Below, in pieces: positions 44,172 to 53,347 of a stretch of 64,000 nucleotides of DNA. Location of the stretch: contig NZ_MSDV01000074.1 of NCBI RefSeq assembly GCF_001931485.1, positions 1-64,000 of the forward strand, in the 5' to 3' direction. The translations under genes and the position numbers were made by a program. The notes under the pieces are model-generated. The model was not told where the DNA came from. It saw nothing but the letters and a program-made list of their open reading frames with translations, and searched no databases. Within the stretch, counting starts at the first letter, position 1. Each line of letters opens with the position of its first letter. The stretch is from Burkholderia sp. SRS-W-2-2016. Its GTDB lineage: Bacteria > Pseudomonadota > Gammaproteobacteria > Burkholderiales > Burkholderiaceae.

Positions 44172-47100
44172 AGTCGCCCTCGGCCGGGTTAGGCGGCGTT
44201 GCGGCGTCTGGCGCCTGGGTTGATGAAGTGTCCGGCGGCGTGCCGGTGTCGCCGAGCAGCCGGCTCGCGAGCGCGGCGAGGCCGCGCACCGGCAGGCCCA
44301 GCCACGTCGGCCGGTTGGCCGCTTCGTAGCGGATCTCGTAGGCGGCCTTCTCGATCAGGAACAGATCGAGCAGCGCCTGCTCGGCTTCGGGCGCGACCAG
44401 CGGCGTCGGCGCGTCGGCGACCGCCGCGCGGTACTCGGCGAGGAACGCGTTGGTGGCCTGCGCGCGGAACCGCTCGAACAGCACGCGCTTGCGGTCGGCG
44501 GTCTGTTGCGGCGCGCTTTCGGTGGTCGATTGCGCGGCCGCGCTCGCATACGACAGCGAACGCAGCAGCCCGGCCACGTCGCGCAGCGGGCTCGACTTCT
44601 GACGACGCTCGTCGAGCGAACGCGCGGGCTCGCCCTCGAAGTCGATCAGGTACGCGTCGCCTTGCGCGACCAGCACCTGGCCGAGATGGAAGTCGCCGTG
44701 GATGCGGATGCGCAGCGCGTCGACGTCGCCCGGCACCAGTTGATCGACGGCGGCCACCAGCGCGTCGCGGCGGTCGAGCAGGCTCTTGGCGAGCGCCTGG
44801 GTTTCCGGGTCGCTGATGTGGTCGATGCGCGGCGCCAGCAGATCGAGCGCGGCGGCGAGCATCTTCTGCGTGCCGTCGACCCATGCCTGCACCTGCCCCG
44901 CATTGGTCGGCTCCGGCGCGAACGCCGGGTCGTCGGTCGGCGATGCGAGCGCGACGTGCAGTTCGCCGAGCCGTCGGCCGATGATCCCCGCCAGTTCGCC
45001 GTAACCGTCCAGCAGGATCGATTCGTTGGTGCGGTCCGGGATGGTCTGCGTTTCGGTGTCGATCGCGATTGCGAGTTCGTCGACCGAGCGGCGCAGATAG
45101 TCGAGCGACCAGTTCCACGCATCGCCCTGGTTATCGATAAAGCCTTGCAGGATCGCGAGCGTATGCGGCACGCCCTCCGGATCGACGCGCACCACTTCGC
45201 CGTACAACGGCGCGGTGTTCGCATAGCCGAGCTGGGTCAGATAGCGGCTGATTTCCGCTTCCGGATGAATGCCCGCGACGAGCCGGCGCACCAGCTTGAG
45301 CACCGCCGCGTCGGCGACGATCAGCGAGCTGTTGCTTTGCTCGGCCGCGAGCCAGCGAATTTCCGGGCGCTCGCCGAGGCTGTCGAGTTCGCTGAAGCGC
45401 TCGGTCGGAATGAACCTGATCTCGCTCTTCTGCACGGTCGGCACGACCGCGCGTTCGCGCAGCTTGCGCAGCACGTTGTGCGCGAAGATCGGCAGCGCGA
45501 ACGCATCGGTCAGGTGGCCGACGTTGCGGCCGCGCCGCACGCGCGCGAGCGCGAGCTGCATGAACAGCGGCGTGGTGGTTTCGCCGCCCCATGTGATCGC
45601 GATCGGCACCACGTAGCGCTCGGTGTGATCGCCGACGTCCGCTTCGATCTCGGTGAACGCGAAGCCGCCGTTCGGAATCGTGGTCAGCGCGGCGAGCCGC
45701 ACCGCATGCATCTTCTGATCCTTCGATGCAAACCAGCGGCGCCGGCTCAGCCAAGACGGCAGCACTTCCGATTCGAGCAGCCGCACGTTTTCCGGCGTCG
45801 GGCCGGCCTGGCCTTCGCGGATCACGATCGTCACGAACTCGGGCAGCGGCTCCGAATGCGCCTGCGCCCAGCTCGGCCGCTGACCGCCTTCGCACAGCAT
45901 GAACCACAGGAAGCCGTACGGCGGGAACGTCAATAGATAGGTCAGCTGACCGATCGCGGGGAACACCGAATCGGCGGTCATCTCGATCGGCACGAAGCCG
46001 TTGAATTCGGACAGGTCGAGTTCGACCGCCTGCGGCGCGCGCGACAGATTCGCGACGCACAGGATCGGCGCCTCGCCCGGCATCTCACGCAGATACGCGA
46101 GAATCTTGCGGTTTTCCGGCTTCAGGAAGCGGATCGTGCCGCGCCCGAAGCTCTGCTTCGAGCGGCGCGTCGCCAGCATCCGGCGCGTCCAGTTCAGCAG
46201 CGAATGCGGGTCGCGGCTTTGCGCTTCGACGTTGACCGCGTCGAAGCCGTACAGCGAACCCATCACCGGCGGCAGCACCAGTTGCTCCGGATCGGCGCGC
46301 GAGAAGCCGCCGTTGCGATCGGACGACCATTGCATCGGCGTGCGCACGCCGTCACGGTCGCCCAGGTGGATGTTGTCGCCCATCCCGAGTTCGTCGCCGT
46401 AGTAGATCACCGGCGTGCCGGGCATCGACAGCAGCAGCGACTTGATCAGCTCGATGCGGCGGCGGTCGCGCTCCATCAGCGGCGCGAGACGGCGCCGGAT
46501 GCCGAGATTCAGACGCGCGCGGCGGTCGCTCGCATAGGTGTTCCACAGATAGTCGCGCTCGGAGTCGGTGACCATCTCGAGCGTCAGCTCGTCGTGATTG
46601 CGCAGGAAGATCGCCCACTGATTCGACTCGGCGAGGTCCGGCGTCTGCTTCATGATGTCGGTGATCGGGAAGCGGTCCTCGCTCGCGATCGACATATAGA
46701 TGCGCGGCATCAGCGGAAAGTGGAACGCCATATGGCATTCGTCTTCGGCGCCGAAGTACTCCTTCACGTCTTCCGGCCACTGGTTCGCTTCGGCGAGCAG
46801 CATCCGGTTCGGGTATTCGGCGTCGATGGTCGCGCGAATCTTCTTCAGGATCGCGTGCGTTTCCGGCAGGTTCTCGTTGTTGGTGCCTTCGCGCTCGACC
46901 AGATACGGCACCGCGTCCAGTCGCAGCCCGTCGATCCCCATGTCGAGCCAGAAGCGCATCACCTGCAGCACTTCCTTCAGCACCGCCGGATTGTCGAAGT
47001 TCAGATCGGGCTGGTGCGAGTAGAAGCGATGCCAGAAATACGCGCCCGCGACCGGATCGTGAGTCCAGTTCGACGGTTCGGAGTCGATGAAGATGATGCG

Positions 47101-47637
47101 TGTTTCCTGGTACTTCTGATCGGTGTCCGACCACACATAGAAGTTGCGATAGCTGGAGCCGGGCTTCGCGCGCCGCGCGCGCTGGAACCACGGGTGCTGA
47201 TCCGACGTGTGGTTGATCACCAGCTCGGTGATCACGCGGATGCCGCGCGAATGCGCTTCCTGGATGAAGCGCCGCACGTCCCCGAGCTGACCGTAGTCCG
47301 GGTGCACGTTGCGGTAATCGGCGATGTCGTAGCCGTCGTCGCGGCGCGGCGACGGATAGAACGGCAGCAGCCAGATCGCGTTGACGCCGAGCTCGGCGAT
47401 GTAGTCGAGCTTCGCGATCAGGCCGGGGAAGTCGCCGACGCCGTCGTTGTTCGCATCGAAGAACGACTTGATATGCACCTGGTAGATGATCGCGTCCTTG
47501 TACCAGAGCGGATCGTCGCTCAGCATCACGGGTTTGCCGCGGCGGCGCGCACGGGGCGCTTTGGCTGTGCTCGCGCTGGCGGTGGCGCTGACCGTTTGCG
47601 CTTCGTGGGCGGTTTGGACCGGTTCGTCACGCTTCAT
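44164..47637 (-). CDS. treS: Trehalose synthase / maltokinase fusion
   Basis: 1157 aa. The N-terminal half (about 40-590) is trehalose synthase, which interconverts trehalose and maltose. GH13 residues are D241 in GIDGLRLDAVPYLVEREG, E283 in RMLLAEANQWPEDV and D349 in FLRNHDELTLEM. The C-terminal half (about 620-1125) is maltokinase, phosphorylating maltose to maltose 1-phosphate. The kinase motif HGDFHLGQ is at 980-987, followed by YLIDFEGEPARSLDER. The fusion channels trehalose to the GlgE substrate. ATG 47637 (MKRDEPVQ) overlaps the glgE stop; a longer Arg-rich frame inside glgE is rejected. An Ala/Arg-rich linker fills residues 1-38. Confidence 0.96.
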
Positions 47638-50600
47638 GTTCCACCTTCCATGTAGGTTGGGTTGCCAGCGGCTGCGTGATGAGCGCTGTCCGGATCGTGA
47701 TCGGTCTCCTCCGGGCGTTCGGCGGGCAAACCGCCTTGCGGCGCGATGCGCCAGATCGAGAACGGCTGCCCCGAGCCGAGCCGTACGTGCTGGCGGCGGC
47801 CCTGCCACTCGAAGCGCGCGCCGGTCATCTGGTCGGTGACTTCGAGCGTCGCGTGATCGTGCAGATGCCAGCGCTGGAACGTGTCCCACGACAACTCGAT
47901 GTCCGCGCCCTGTTCGTTATAAGGATCGAGATTGATCGCGACGACGATCACGTTGTCGCGTGCTTCGGTTGCTTTTTCGAACAGCAGGATGTGGTCGTTG
48001 TGCGCGGTAAGGAACGTAAGGCCGAGCTGCGTGTGCAGCGCGGGATTCGCGCGGCGGATCCGGTTCAGCGCGGTAATCTCGCCGACGATATTGCCGGGCC
48101 GGTTCCAGTCCCACGCGCGCAGCTGATACTTTTCGGAATCCAGATATTCTTCGCTGTTCGGCAATGCGGTCGCCTCGCACAGTTCGAAGCCGCTATACAC
48201 GCCCCACAAACCGGCGAGCGTCGATGCGAGCGCCGCGCGAATCAGAAAGCCGGTACGTCCCTGCGCCTGCAGATGGCGCGGATTGATGTCCGGCGTGTTG
48301 ACGAAGAAGTTCGGCCGATAAAAATCACGCGCGCCGGTCTGCGTCAGCTCGTTCATGTACTCGATGAAATCGCGCTTCGATTCGCGCCACGTGAAATACG
48401 TGTACGACTGCGAGAAGCCGATCTTGCCGAGCCGGTTCATCATGCGCGGCCGCGTGAATGCTTCGGCGAGGAACATCACGTCCGGGTGACGCGCGCGCAC
48501 GTCGCCGATCATCCATTCCCAGAACGGCAGCGGCTTGGTGTGCGGATTATCGACGCGGAAAATACGCACGCCCGCGTCGATCCAGAACAGGATCACGTCG
48601 CGCAACGCGAGCCACAGGTCGGGCTTTGCGTCGCGCGCATAGAAGTCCGGGTTGACGATGTCCTGGTACTTCTTCGGCGGATTTTCCGCGTAGCGCAGCG
48701 TGCCGTCGGGGCGCCACGCGAACCATGTCGGATGCTCTTTCAGCCACGGGTGATCGGGCGAGCACTGGATCGCGAAGTCGAGCGCGATTTCGAGGCCGTG
48801 CGCATGCGCGGCGTTCAGCATCGCCTTGAAGTCGTCGAGCGTGCCGAGCTGCGGATGCACCGCGGTGTGGCCGCCCTCGGCCCCGCCGATCGCATACGGG
48901 CTGCCGACGTCGCCGGGCTGCGCGGTCAGCGTGTTGTTGCGGCCTTTGCGGTTGGCGACGCCGATCGGGTGGATCGGCGGAAAGTACAGCACGTCGAAGC
49001 CCATCTCGCGAATCCGCGGCAGCTTGCCCGTCACGTCAGCGAAGGTGCCGTGGCGCGATTCGTCGTCGCTCATCGAACGCGGGAAGATCTCGTACCAGCT
49101 CGCGAAATACGCGGCCGTGCGTTCCGCGTCGATCTTGTAGATCACCGGATCGCGGCTCAGAAACGGGCGATGGCGCGCGGCGGTCATCGCCTGCTTCGTC
49201 GCCGGCGCGAGGATCAGCGCGAGCTTCTGCTGTGCATCGGCCTTCGTGAAGTCGCGCACGATCTGTTCGAGCGGCGCTTTCTGCGCGCCTTCGGTGGTCT
49301 CGACTTCGGCGAGCACCAGCGCGAACAGATGCGCGGCTTCGTCGATTTCGATCTCGACCGTTTGCCCCGCCTTCAGCTTCTTCTCGATGTGCTCGACCAG
49401 CGACGCGAAATCGTCGCGCCACGCGATCACGGTGAATTCATAGCGGCCGATCCGTTCGAGCGGAATCCGCGCGCTCCACAGATCGAGGCCGGCCGGCGGC
49501 GCGGGAGACATCAGCTGTTCGTGCCATGCGGTTTCGTCGGCGGCGCGCCACAGCACTGCCGCGGCGATCTTGTCGTGACCTTCGGCGAAGATCGCCGCGC
49601 TGATTTCGGCGCGCTCGCCGACGCTGCGCTTCGCCGCGAAACGGCCATGCTCGACCGACGGCGTCACGCTTTCAATCGCGACGCGCGGCGCGTCGAGCGC
49701 TTCGAGCACGGTCTTGCGGCCGCTGCGTTTGCTGTTCGCTTTGTCGATCGGCGGCGCGAGTCGGATCGGCGCTTCGGTCGCGGCGCGCAACAGCCGCACC
49801 GCTCCCGGCGCCAGCGCGAACGGCGTGAGTGCGGCGGGCTCCGCGCGGCCGGCCGCATCGAGCGGCACGAAGCGTGTGAAACTGCCGGGCACGCCCTTCA
49901 GAAAACGCGCGGGATCGATCCGCACCGGCGCGCCGAGATCGGGATTGATCACGATCAGGACTGCCTCGCTCGCGTCGCGCAGATCGGCGTTGTCCGCGCG
50001 CAGCAGGACCGCGGCCGGTGCGCCCGGCCCGGACAGCGGGCGCAATTCACCATTGGCGTGCAGCGTCGCCGTGTTGCGCGCGAAGTCGTTCGCCTGAGTG
50101 ACCGCGACCGTCAGATCGAAGCGCCGCGACTGCGCGGCGCGCGCGAATTGGGCGGCGTCGCCGCGCGTTTGCGACAGCGGCTCGGCGAGACCGTATTCGA
50201 AGCCCATCGGCATCATCCAGCCGCTGCCGAGCGCGACCGACGTGAACAGCGCGCGCCGGTACGCCCGCTCGACGATTGCCGCGTCGTGGGTGTCGGTCAG
50301 CTCGGCGGCAAGGCGGGTGCCGTACGGCGCTTCGGGAAACGCGACCGGCGCGCCGACGCGCGCGAGCGCCGCGTGTTCTTCGGCCATCCAGCTCGAACGG
50401 AAATCCCACCAGCGCACCGACGAAAACACGCTATCGAAGCCGGCCGCTTCGAGCCCGGGCAGGTCGCCGCGCGCGAGGCCCGGCGTCGCCGCGAGAAAGC
50501 GCACGTCCGGATGCTTCGCGCGCACCTCGTCGCGCAGATGCCGCCACACGGCGGCCGGCACCCGATGCGGCGAATCGAAACGGAAGCCGCCCACGCCCGC

Positions 50601-51086
50601 TTCGGCGAGCGCGAGCAACTGCTGGGTCCACCATACGGTCAGCGACGCGCTGGTCGCCGGGTCGTCGAAATTCGCGTAGACCACGTTGTCTTCGCGATGC
50701 ACGTGGCGCGGATCGAGTCGCGCGAGTTCCGATTCGCGCGGATGGAACCAGTCCGCGTGCTCGGCGTACAACGCGCCGTCGGCGGCCATCCGGTCGACCA
50801 CCAGATCGACCAGCAGCGTCAGACCATTGCGGCGCGCGGATTCGGCGAGCGTGCGCAGCGCGTCGGGCGCCAACTGTTGCGCCTCGAATACCGGATGAAG
50901 ACGTGCGTGATTGCCGACCAGCTGGCCGTGATTGGCCTCACCCGGCTCGAACAGGCCGCCGATCAACGCATGATCGAAGCCGAGTCCGGCTGCATGAGCG
51001 AACTGCGCGGGCCATGCATCGAGCGGCCCGACCAGAAGAGAATGGAAAAAGTAAATCCGCGGCGCGTACCCGTTTGGAGGTTCCAT
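47634..51086 (-). CDS. glgE: GlgE maltosyltransferase with N-terminal GH13-like domain
   Basis: 1150 aa, against about 660-700 for a standard GlgE. The C-terminal part (about 465-1125) is alpha-1,4-glucan:maltose-1-phosphate maltosyltransferase. It has a CBM-like start, RHGTFADVTGKLPRIREMGF, nucleophile D846 in RIFRVDNPHTKPLPFWEW, and acid/base E875 in DVMFLAEAFTRP. Residues about 1-440 form a second GH13-like domain resembling the C-terminal one (GFRFDSPHRVP at 168-178, DVRFLAATPG at 194-203). There the Glu position is Ala (A200), so it is probably not catalytic. It is the first gene of the seven-gene glucan cluster. Its stop overlaps the treS start (ATGA). Confidence 0.94.
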   Translation of the reverse strand: MEPPNGYAPRIYFFHSLLVGPLDAWPAQFAHAAGLGFDHALIGGLFEPGEANHGQLVGNHARLHPVFEAQQLAPDALRTLAESARRNGLTLLVDLVVDRMAADGALYAEHADWFHPRESELARLDPRHVHREDNVVYANFDDPATSASLTVWWTQQLLALAEAGVGGFRFDSPHRVPAAVWRHLRDEVRAKHPDVRFLAATPGLARGDLPGLEAAGFDSVFSSVRWWDFRSSWMAEEHAALARVGAPVAFPEAPYGTRLAAELTDTHDAAIVERAYRRALFTSVALGSGWMMPMGFEYGLAEPLSQTRGDAAQFARAAQSRRFDLTVAVTQANDFARNTATLHANGELRPLSGPGAPAAVLLRADNADLRDASEAVLIVINPDLGAPVRIDPARFLKGVPGSFTRFVPLDAAGRAEPAALTPFALAPGAVRLLRAATEAPIRLAPPIDKANSKRSGRKTVLEALDAPRVAIESVTPSVEHGRFAAKRSVGERAEISAAIFAEGHDKIAAAVLWRAADETAWHEQLMSPAPPAGLDLWSARIPLERIGRYEFTVIAWRDDFASLVEHIEKKLKAGQTVEIEIDEAAHLFALVLAEVETTEGAQKAPLEQIVRDFTKADAQQKLALILAPATKQAMTAARHRPFLSRDPVIYKIDAERTAAYFASWYEIFPRSMSDDESRHGTFADVTGKLPRIREMGFDVLYFPPIHPIGVANRKGRNNTLTAQPGDVGSPYAIGGAEGGHTAVHPQLGTLDDFKAMLNAAHAHGLEIALDFAIQCSPDHPWLKEHPTWFAWRPDGTLRYAENPPKKYQDIVNPDFYARDAKPDLWLALRDVILFWIDAGVRIFRVDNPHTKPLPFWEWMIGDVRARHPDVMFLAEAFTRPRMMNRLGKIGFSQSYTYFTWRESKRDFIEYMNELTQTGARDFYRPNFFVNTPDINPRHLQAQGRTGFLIRAALASTLAGLWGVYSGFELCEATALPNSEEYLDSEKYQLRAWDWNRPGNIVGEITALNRIRRANPALHTQLGLTFLTAHNDHILLFEKATEARDNVIVVAINLDPYNEQGADIELSWDTFQRWHLHDHATLEVTDQMTGARFEWQGRRQHVRLGSGQPFSIWRIAPQGGLPAERPEETDHDPDSAHHAAAGNPTYMEGGT

Positions 51087-51569
51087 CGGTCGTTTCCAGA
51101 GTTGTCCTGCTGCGGTGTGGATGCAGTTGGCATGCGATCACAGCGCTCATTGGGCTTGCCGAGCCGGATACCGCGCGCTGCGCTAGCACGGGCGCGTACT
51201 GGTCAGAGTAGTGCATAGATCGGCACGCCGCTGGCCAGTCGCGGGTGCTTTGACGCCAGACGCCCGCTGCGCGCGGCTGGTCGACACTCGTGGCGGAAGG
51301 AGCAAACGTTGTGCCAAAGGGGCTGGCGGCGGGGCGGCGCGCCGGCGTCCGCACGGTAAGAGCCGTGAGCCCGCGCAATGTGCGGGAGCGCACGCTGCGC
51401 GCTGGAACCGGCACGAACCGCGGGCGCGGTAGGCGGCCGGGTATGTAAAACGGGCGGCGGGGGTCCGGGTTTTACACGGCGCGTTTCGGTAAAGCGATTC
51501 GTAATGCGAACGTTGTGGCGACGTGTGACACAAATTTCATCGCACGTTCATTCGCACGTCTTCTGGCGG
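51087..51569. other. Region upstream of glgE
   Basis: 483 bp between glgE and the DUF1345 gene, both on the minus strand. No protein is recognisable in any frame. It should hold the promoter of the glucan cluster, but I cannot pick a convincing -35/-10 pair. The one clear structure is an inverted repeat, TGTAAAAC (51444-51451) and GTTTTACA (51469-51476), about 360 bp before glgE. It lies just after the DUF1345 gene and could be an operator or a weak terminator. Confidence 0.45.
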
Positions 51570-52232
51570 TCACGAACCGAGCAGCCCGGCTGCTATATTC
51601 ACGCACAGCCCGAGCACCGCGACGTTGAAGTAGAACGACAGGACCGATTGCGCGAGCGTCGCGCGACGAATCTCGCGCGAGCGCAACACGATGTCGGACG
51701 TCTGCGAAGCGACTGCGATCGTGAACGAGTAGTACAGGAAGTCCCAGTAATTCGGCAGCAAATGATGATCGGGAAATTTCAGCGCGGTTTCCTGCGCATC
51801 GGTGTCGTAGTAAAGCCGCGCGTAATGCAGCGTGAAAATCGTCGGAATCAGAAACCACGCGCCGATCAGCGTGAGCCCGGTCAGCAGGTAGTGCCAGGCA
51901 CCCGTCGCGCCGCCGGTCCCCTTCGCCGATGCGAGTTCGAGCACGATCGCGGCGATGCTCGCGATCGTCGCGACACAGATCACGACCAGCACGACGCCGG
52001 CGTTTTCGTCGTCGCGGATCGCGTATTCGCGCACCACGTGCTCGTCGGCGAGCGCCATGTGCAGCCAGATCATCAGCAGGTAGCTCCAGATCGCCGCGTC
52101 CCAGCCGATCAGCGCGCGCGCCATCGGGCTCGTGTGACCCGGCACCAGACACGCGACGACGATGCCGATCGCGAGTCCGATCACCGTGCGGGGTCGATTG
52201 CGAAGAACCTGCGGATAGTATTTGATGGACAT
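51570..52232 (-). CDS. DUF1345 membrane protein
   Basis: 220 aa, hydrophobic, with about five to six transmembrane segments (VIGLAIGIVVACLVPGH, WSYLLMIWLHMALA, GVVLVVICVATIASIAAIVL, LLTGLTLIGAWFLIPTIFTL, and a last helix near the C-terminus). TLHYARLYYDTD and FPDHHLLPNYWDFLYYSFTI are the signatures of this conserved uncharacterised family, and SQTSDI follows them as usual. Function is unknown. ATG 52232 (MSIKYYPQVLRNRPR) is used; an upstream extension of 32 residues is low quality. It is transcribed away from the sugar-dehydrogenase operon. Confidence 0.85.
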   Translation of the reverse strand: MSIKYYPQVLRNRPRTVIGLAIGIVVACLVPGHTSPMARALIGWDAAIWSYLLMIWLHMALADEHVVREYAIRDDENAGVVLVVICVATIASIAAIVLELASAKGTGGATGAWHYLLTGLTLIGAWFLIPTIFTLHYARLYYDTDAQETALKFPDHHLLPNYWDFLYYSFTIAVASQTSDIVLRSREIRRATLAQSVLSFYFNVAVLGLCVNIAAGLLGS

Positions 52233-52625
52233 GAAGCGGGCGTGATCGGGTCGAGTGGACGTGTCGCGGATTCTACTGCGCGGGGCGCCGGCTATTTGTG
52301 GAGCATTTGTCGAATCGGTTGCCGACACGCTATAGTCTCCCGCAGCGGCCTTGCACGCCGCTTTCGGTTGAAAGGCGATTGGCAGCCAGCGGCACCGAGG
52401 CCGGTTTCCGCCGCGTTCACCGCGCGATGCATATCGAAGGACATCGGCGCATATCGTCTACGGCTGCAATCGGGCATGCCACACGCGCGAGTTTCGTGCT
52501 CGCATATGAGACCGCGCAAGCGGCGCAAGACCAAGGTTTGGGGAAGAGCAAACGCAGCGGCTCGCCAACGGCATCGTGCCGTCGCCGTGCCGCTCGTTCA
52601 GAACGACTCACCGTCTGGAGCCCCC
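52233..52625. other. Divergent DUF1345 / sugar dehydrogenase intergenic region
   Basis: 393 bp. A possible plus-strand promoter is TTGTCG (52307-52312) and TATAGT (52331-52336), 18 bp apart, which would give a leader of about 280 nt for the dehydrogenase operon. Open frames through this region continue into the small-subunit gene but have no conserved sequence. Nothing else is recognised. Confidence 0.4.
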
Positions 52626-53255
52626 ATGACAGATGTTCCTGAGAATAACGATGCGCGCCGCGCGGCGCCGCATCTCCAGGGATCGAAGTCCTATCGCAGC
52701 ATGATGTCCCCCGCCGGTTTGCCGGCTTCGTTTTCGGCCGCGCGCAGAGCGTGGCTGCTCGGCTCGTGCGCGGCGGCCGCCGCGCTCGCGTTTGCCGGCG
52801 CGGGCCGCGCGCCTTCGTTGTTGACCTCCGCTTTCGCCGCCGATACGCCGCCCGCCGCCGGCGGACTCGATGCGTTCCTCGCGCTATCGCAACATCTGAC
52901 TGGCCGCAGCGAGTTCGATCCGCTGCTCGGCCAGCGCGTCTATGCGGCGCTCTCGCGTGCCGACAGCCAGTTCGCGCAGAACGTCGGCGCGCTCAATACG
53001 TGGCTGCAGTCGCACGGCGGGGTGCCGTCCGACACCGTCACGCAGGCGTTGCAAAGCGAGCAGCCCGCGCTCGCGAAGACGGTCGGCGCGATCATGCGCG
53101 CGTGGTATCTCGGCCTTGTCGGCGACACGCCGCACGTCGAGGTGGTCGCGTATGAGAAGGCGCTGATGTTCACGCCGGTGGGCGACGTGCTCACGATTCC
53201 ATCCTATTGCCGCGACGTGCCGTTCTACTGGACGCGCAATCCCGCGTCCGCGTGA
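52626..53255 (+). CDS. FAD-dependent sugar dehydrogenase, small (gamma) subunit
   Basis: 209 aa. It is a chaperone-like small subunit with a Tat-type signal. RRAWLLG followed by a hydrophobic Ala-rich stretch lies at about residues 40-65, after an unusually long N-terminal tail. The mature part has the family pattern LDAFLALSQHLTGRSEFDPLLGQRV, a Leu/Asn-rich helical stretch, and ends TIPSYCRDVPFYWTRNP. In B. cepacia glucose dehydrogenase this subunit is needed to fold and export the flavoprotein, which lacks its own signal; the same is inferred here. The ATG at 52626 is preceded by GGAG. It is followed by the flavoprotein after 92 bp. Confidence 0.88.
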   Translation: MTDVPENNDARRAAPHLQGSKSYRSMMSPAGLPASFSAARRAWLLGSCAAAAALAFAGAGRAPSLLTSAFAADTPPAAGGLDAFLALSQHLTGRSEFDPLLGQRVYAALSRADSQFAQNVGALNTWLQSHGGVPSDTVTQALQSEQPALAKTVGAIMRAWYLGLVGDTPHVEVVAYEKALMFTPVGDVLTIPSYCRDVPFYWTRNPASA

Positions 53256-53347
53256 GCGGCGTGGCCGCCGCGCGGGTCGCTGCATGTGGGGCGTGGTCGT
53301 CACGATACGCCGCGCGCGCAGCGGCAAGCGCATAGAAGAGGGCAACA

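Noticed and set aside
47676..51218. 1180-codon open frame antisense to glgE
   Set aside because: It is a GC-driven shadow: Arg/His/Gln-rich composition, no domain, and full overlap with a well-supported GlgE.
51378..52625. Long upstream extension of the sugar dehydrogenase small subunit
   Set aside because: The extra 416 codons overlap the DUF1345 gene antisense and lack conserved sequence. The ATG at 52626 has a ribosome site and leads to the Tat-like signal.
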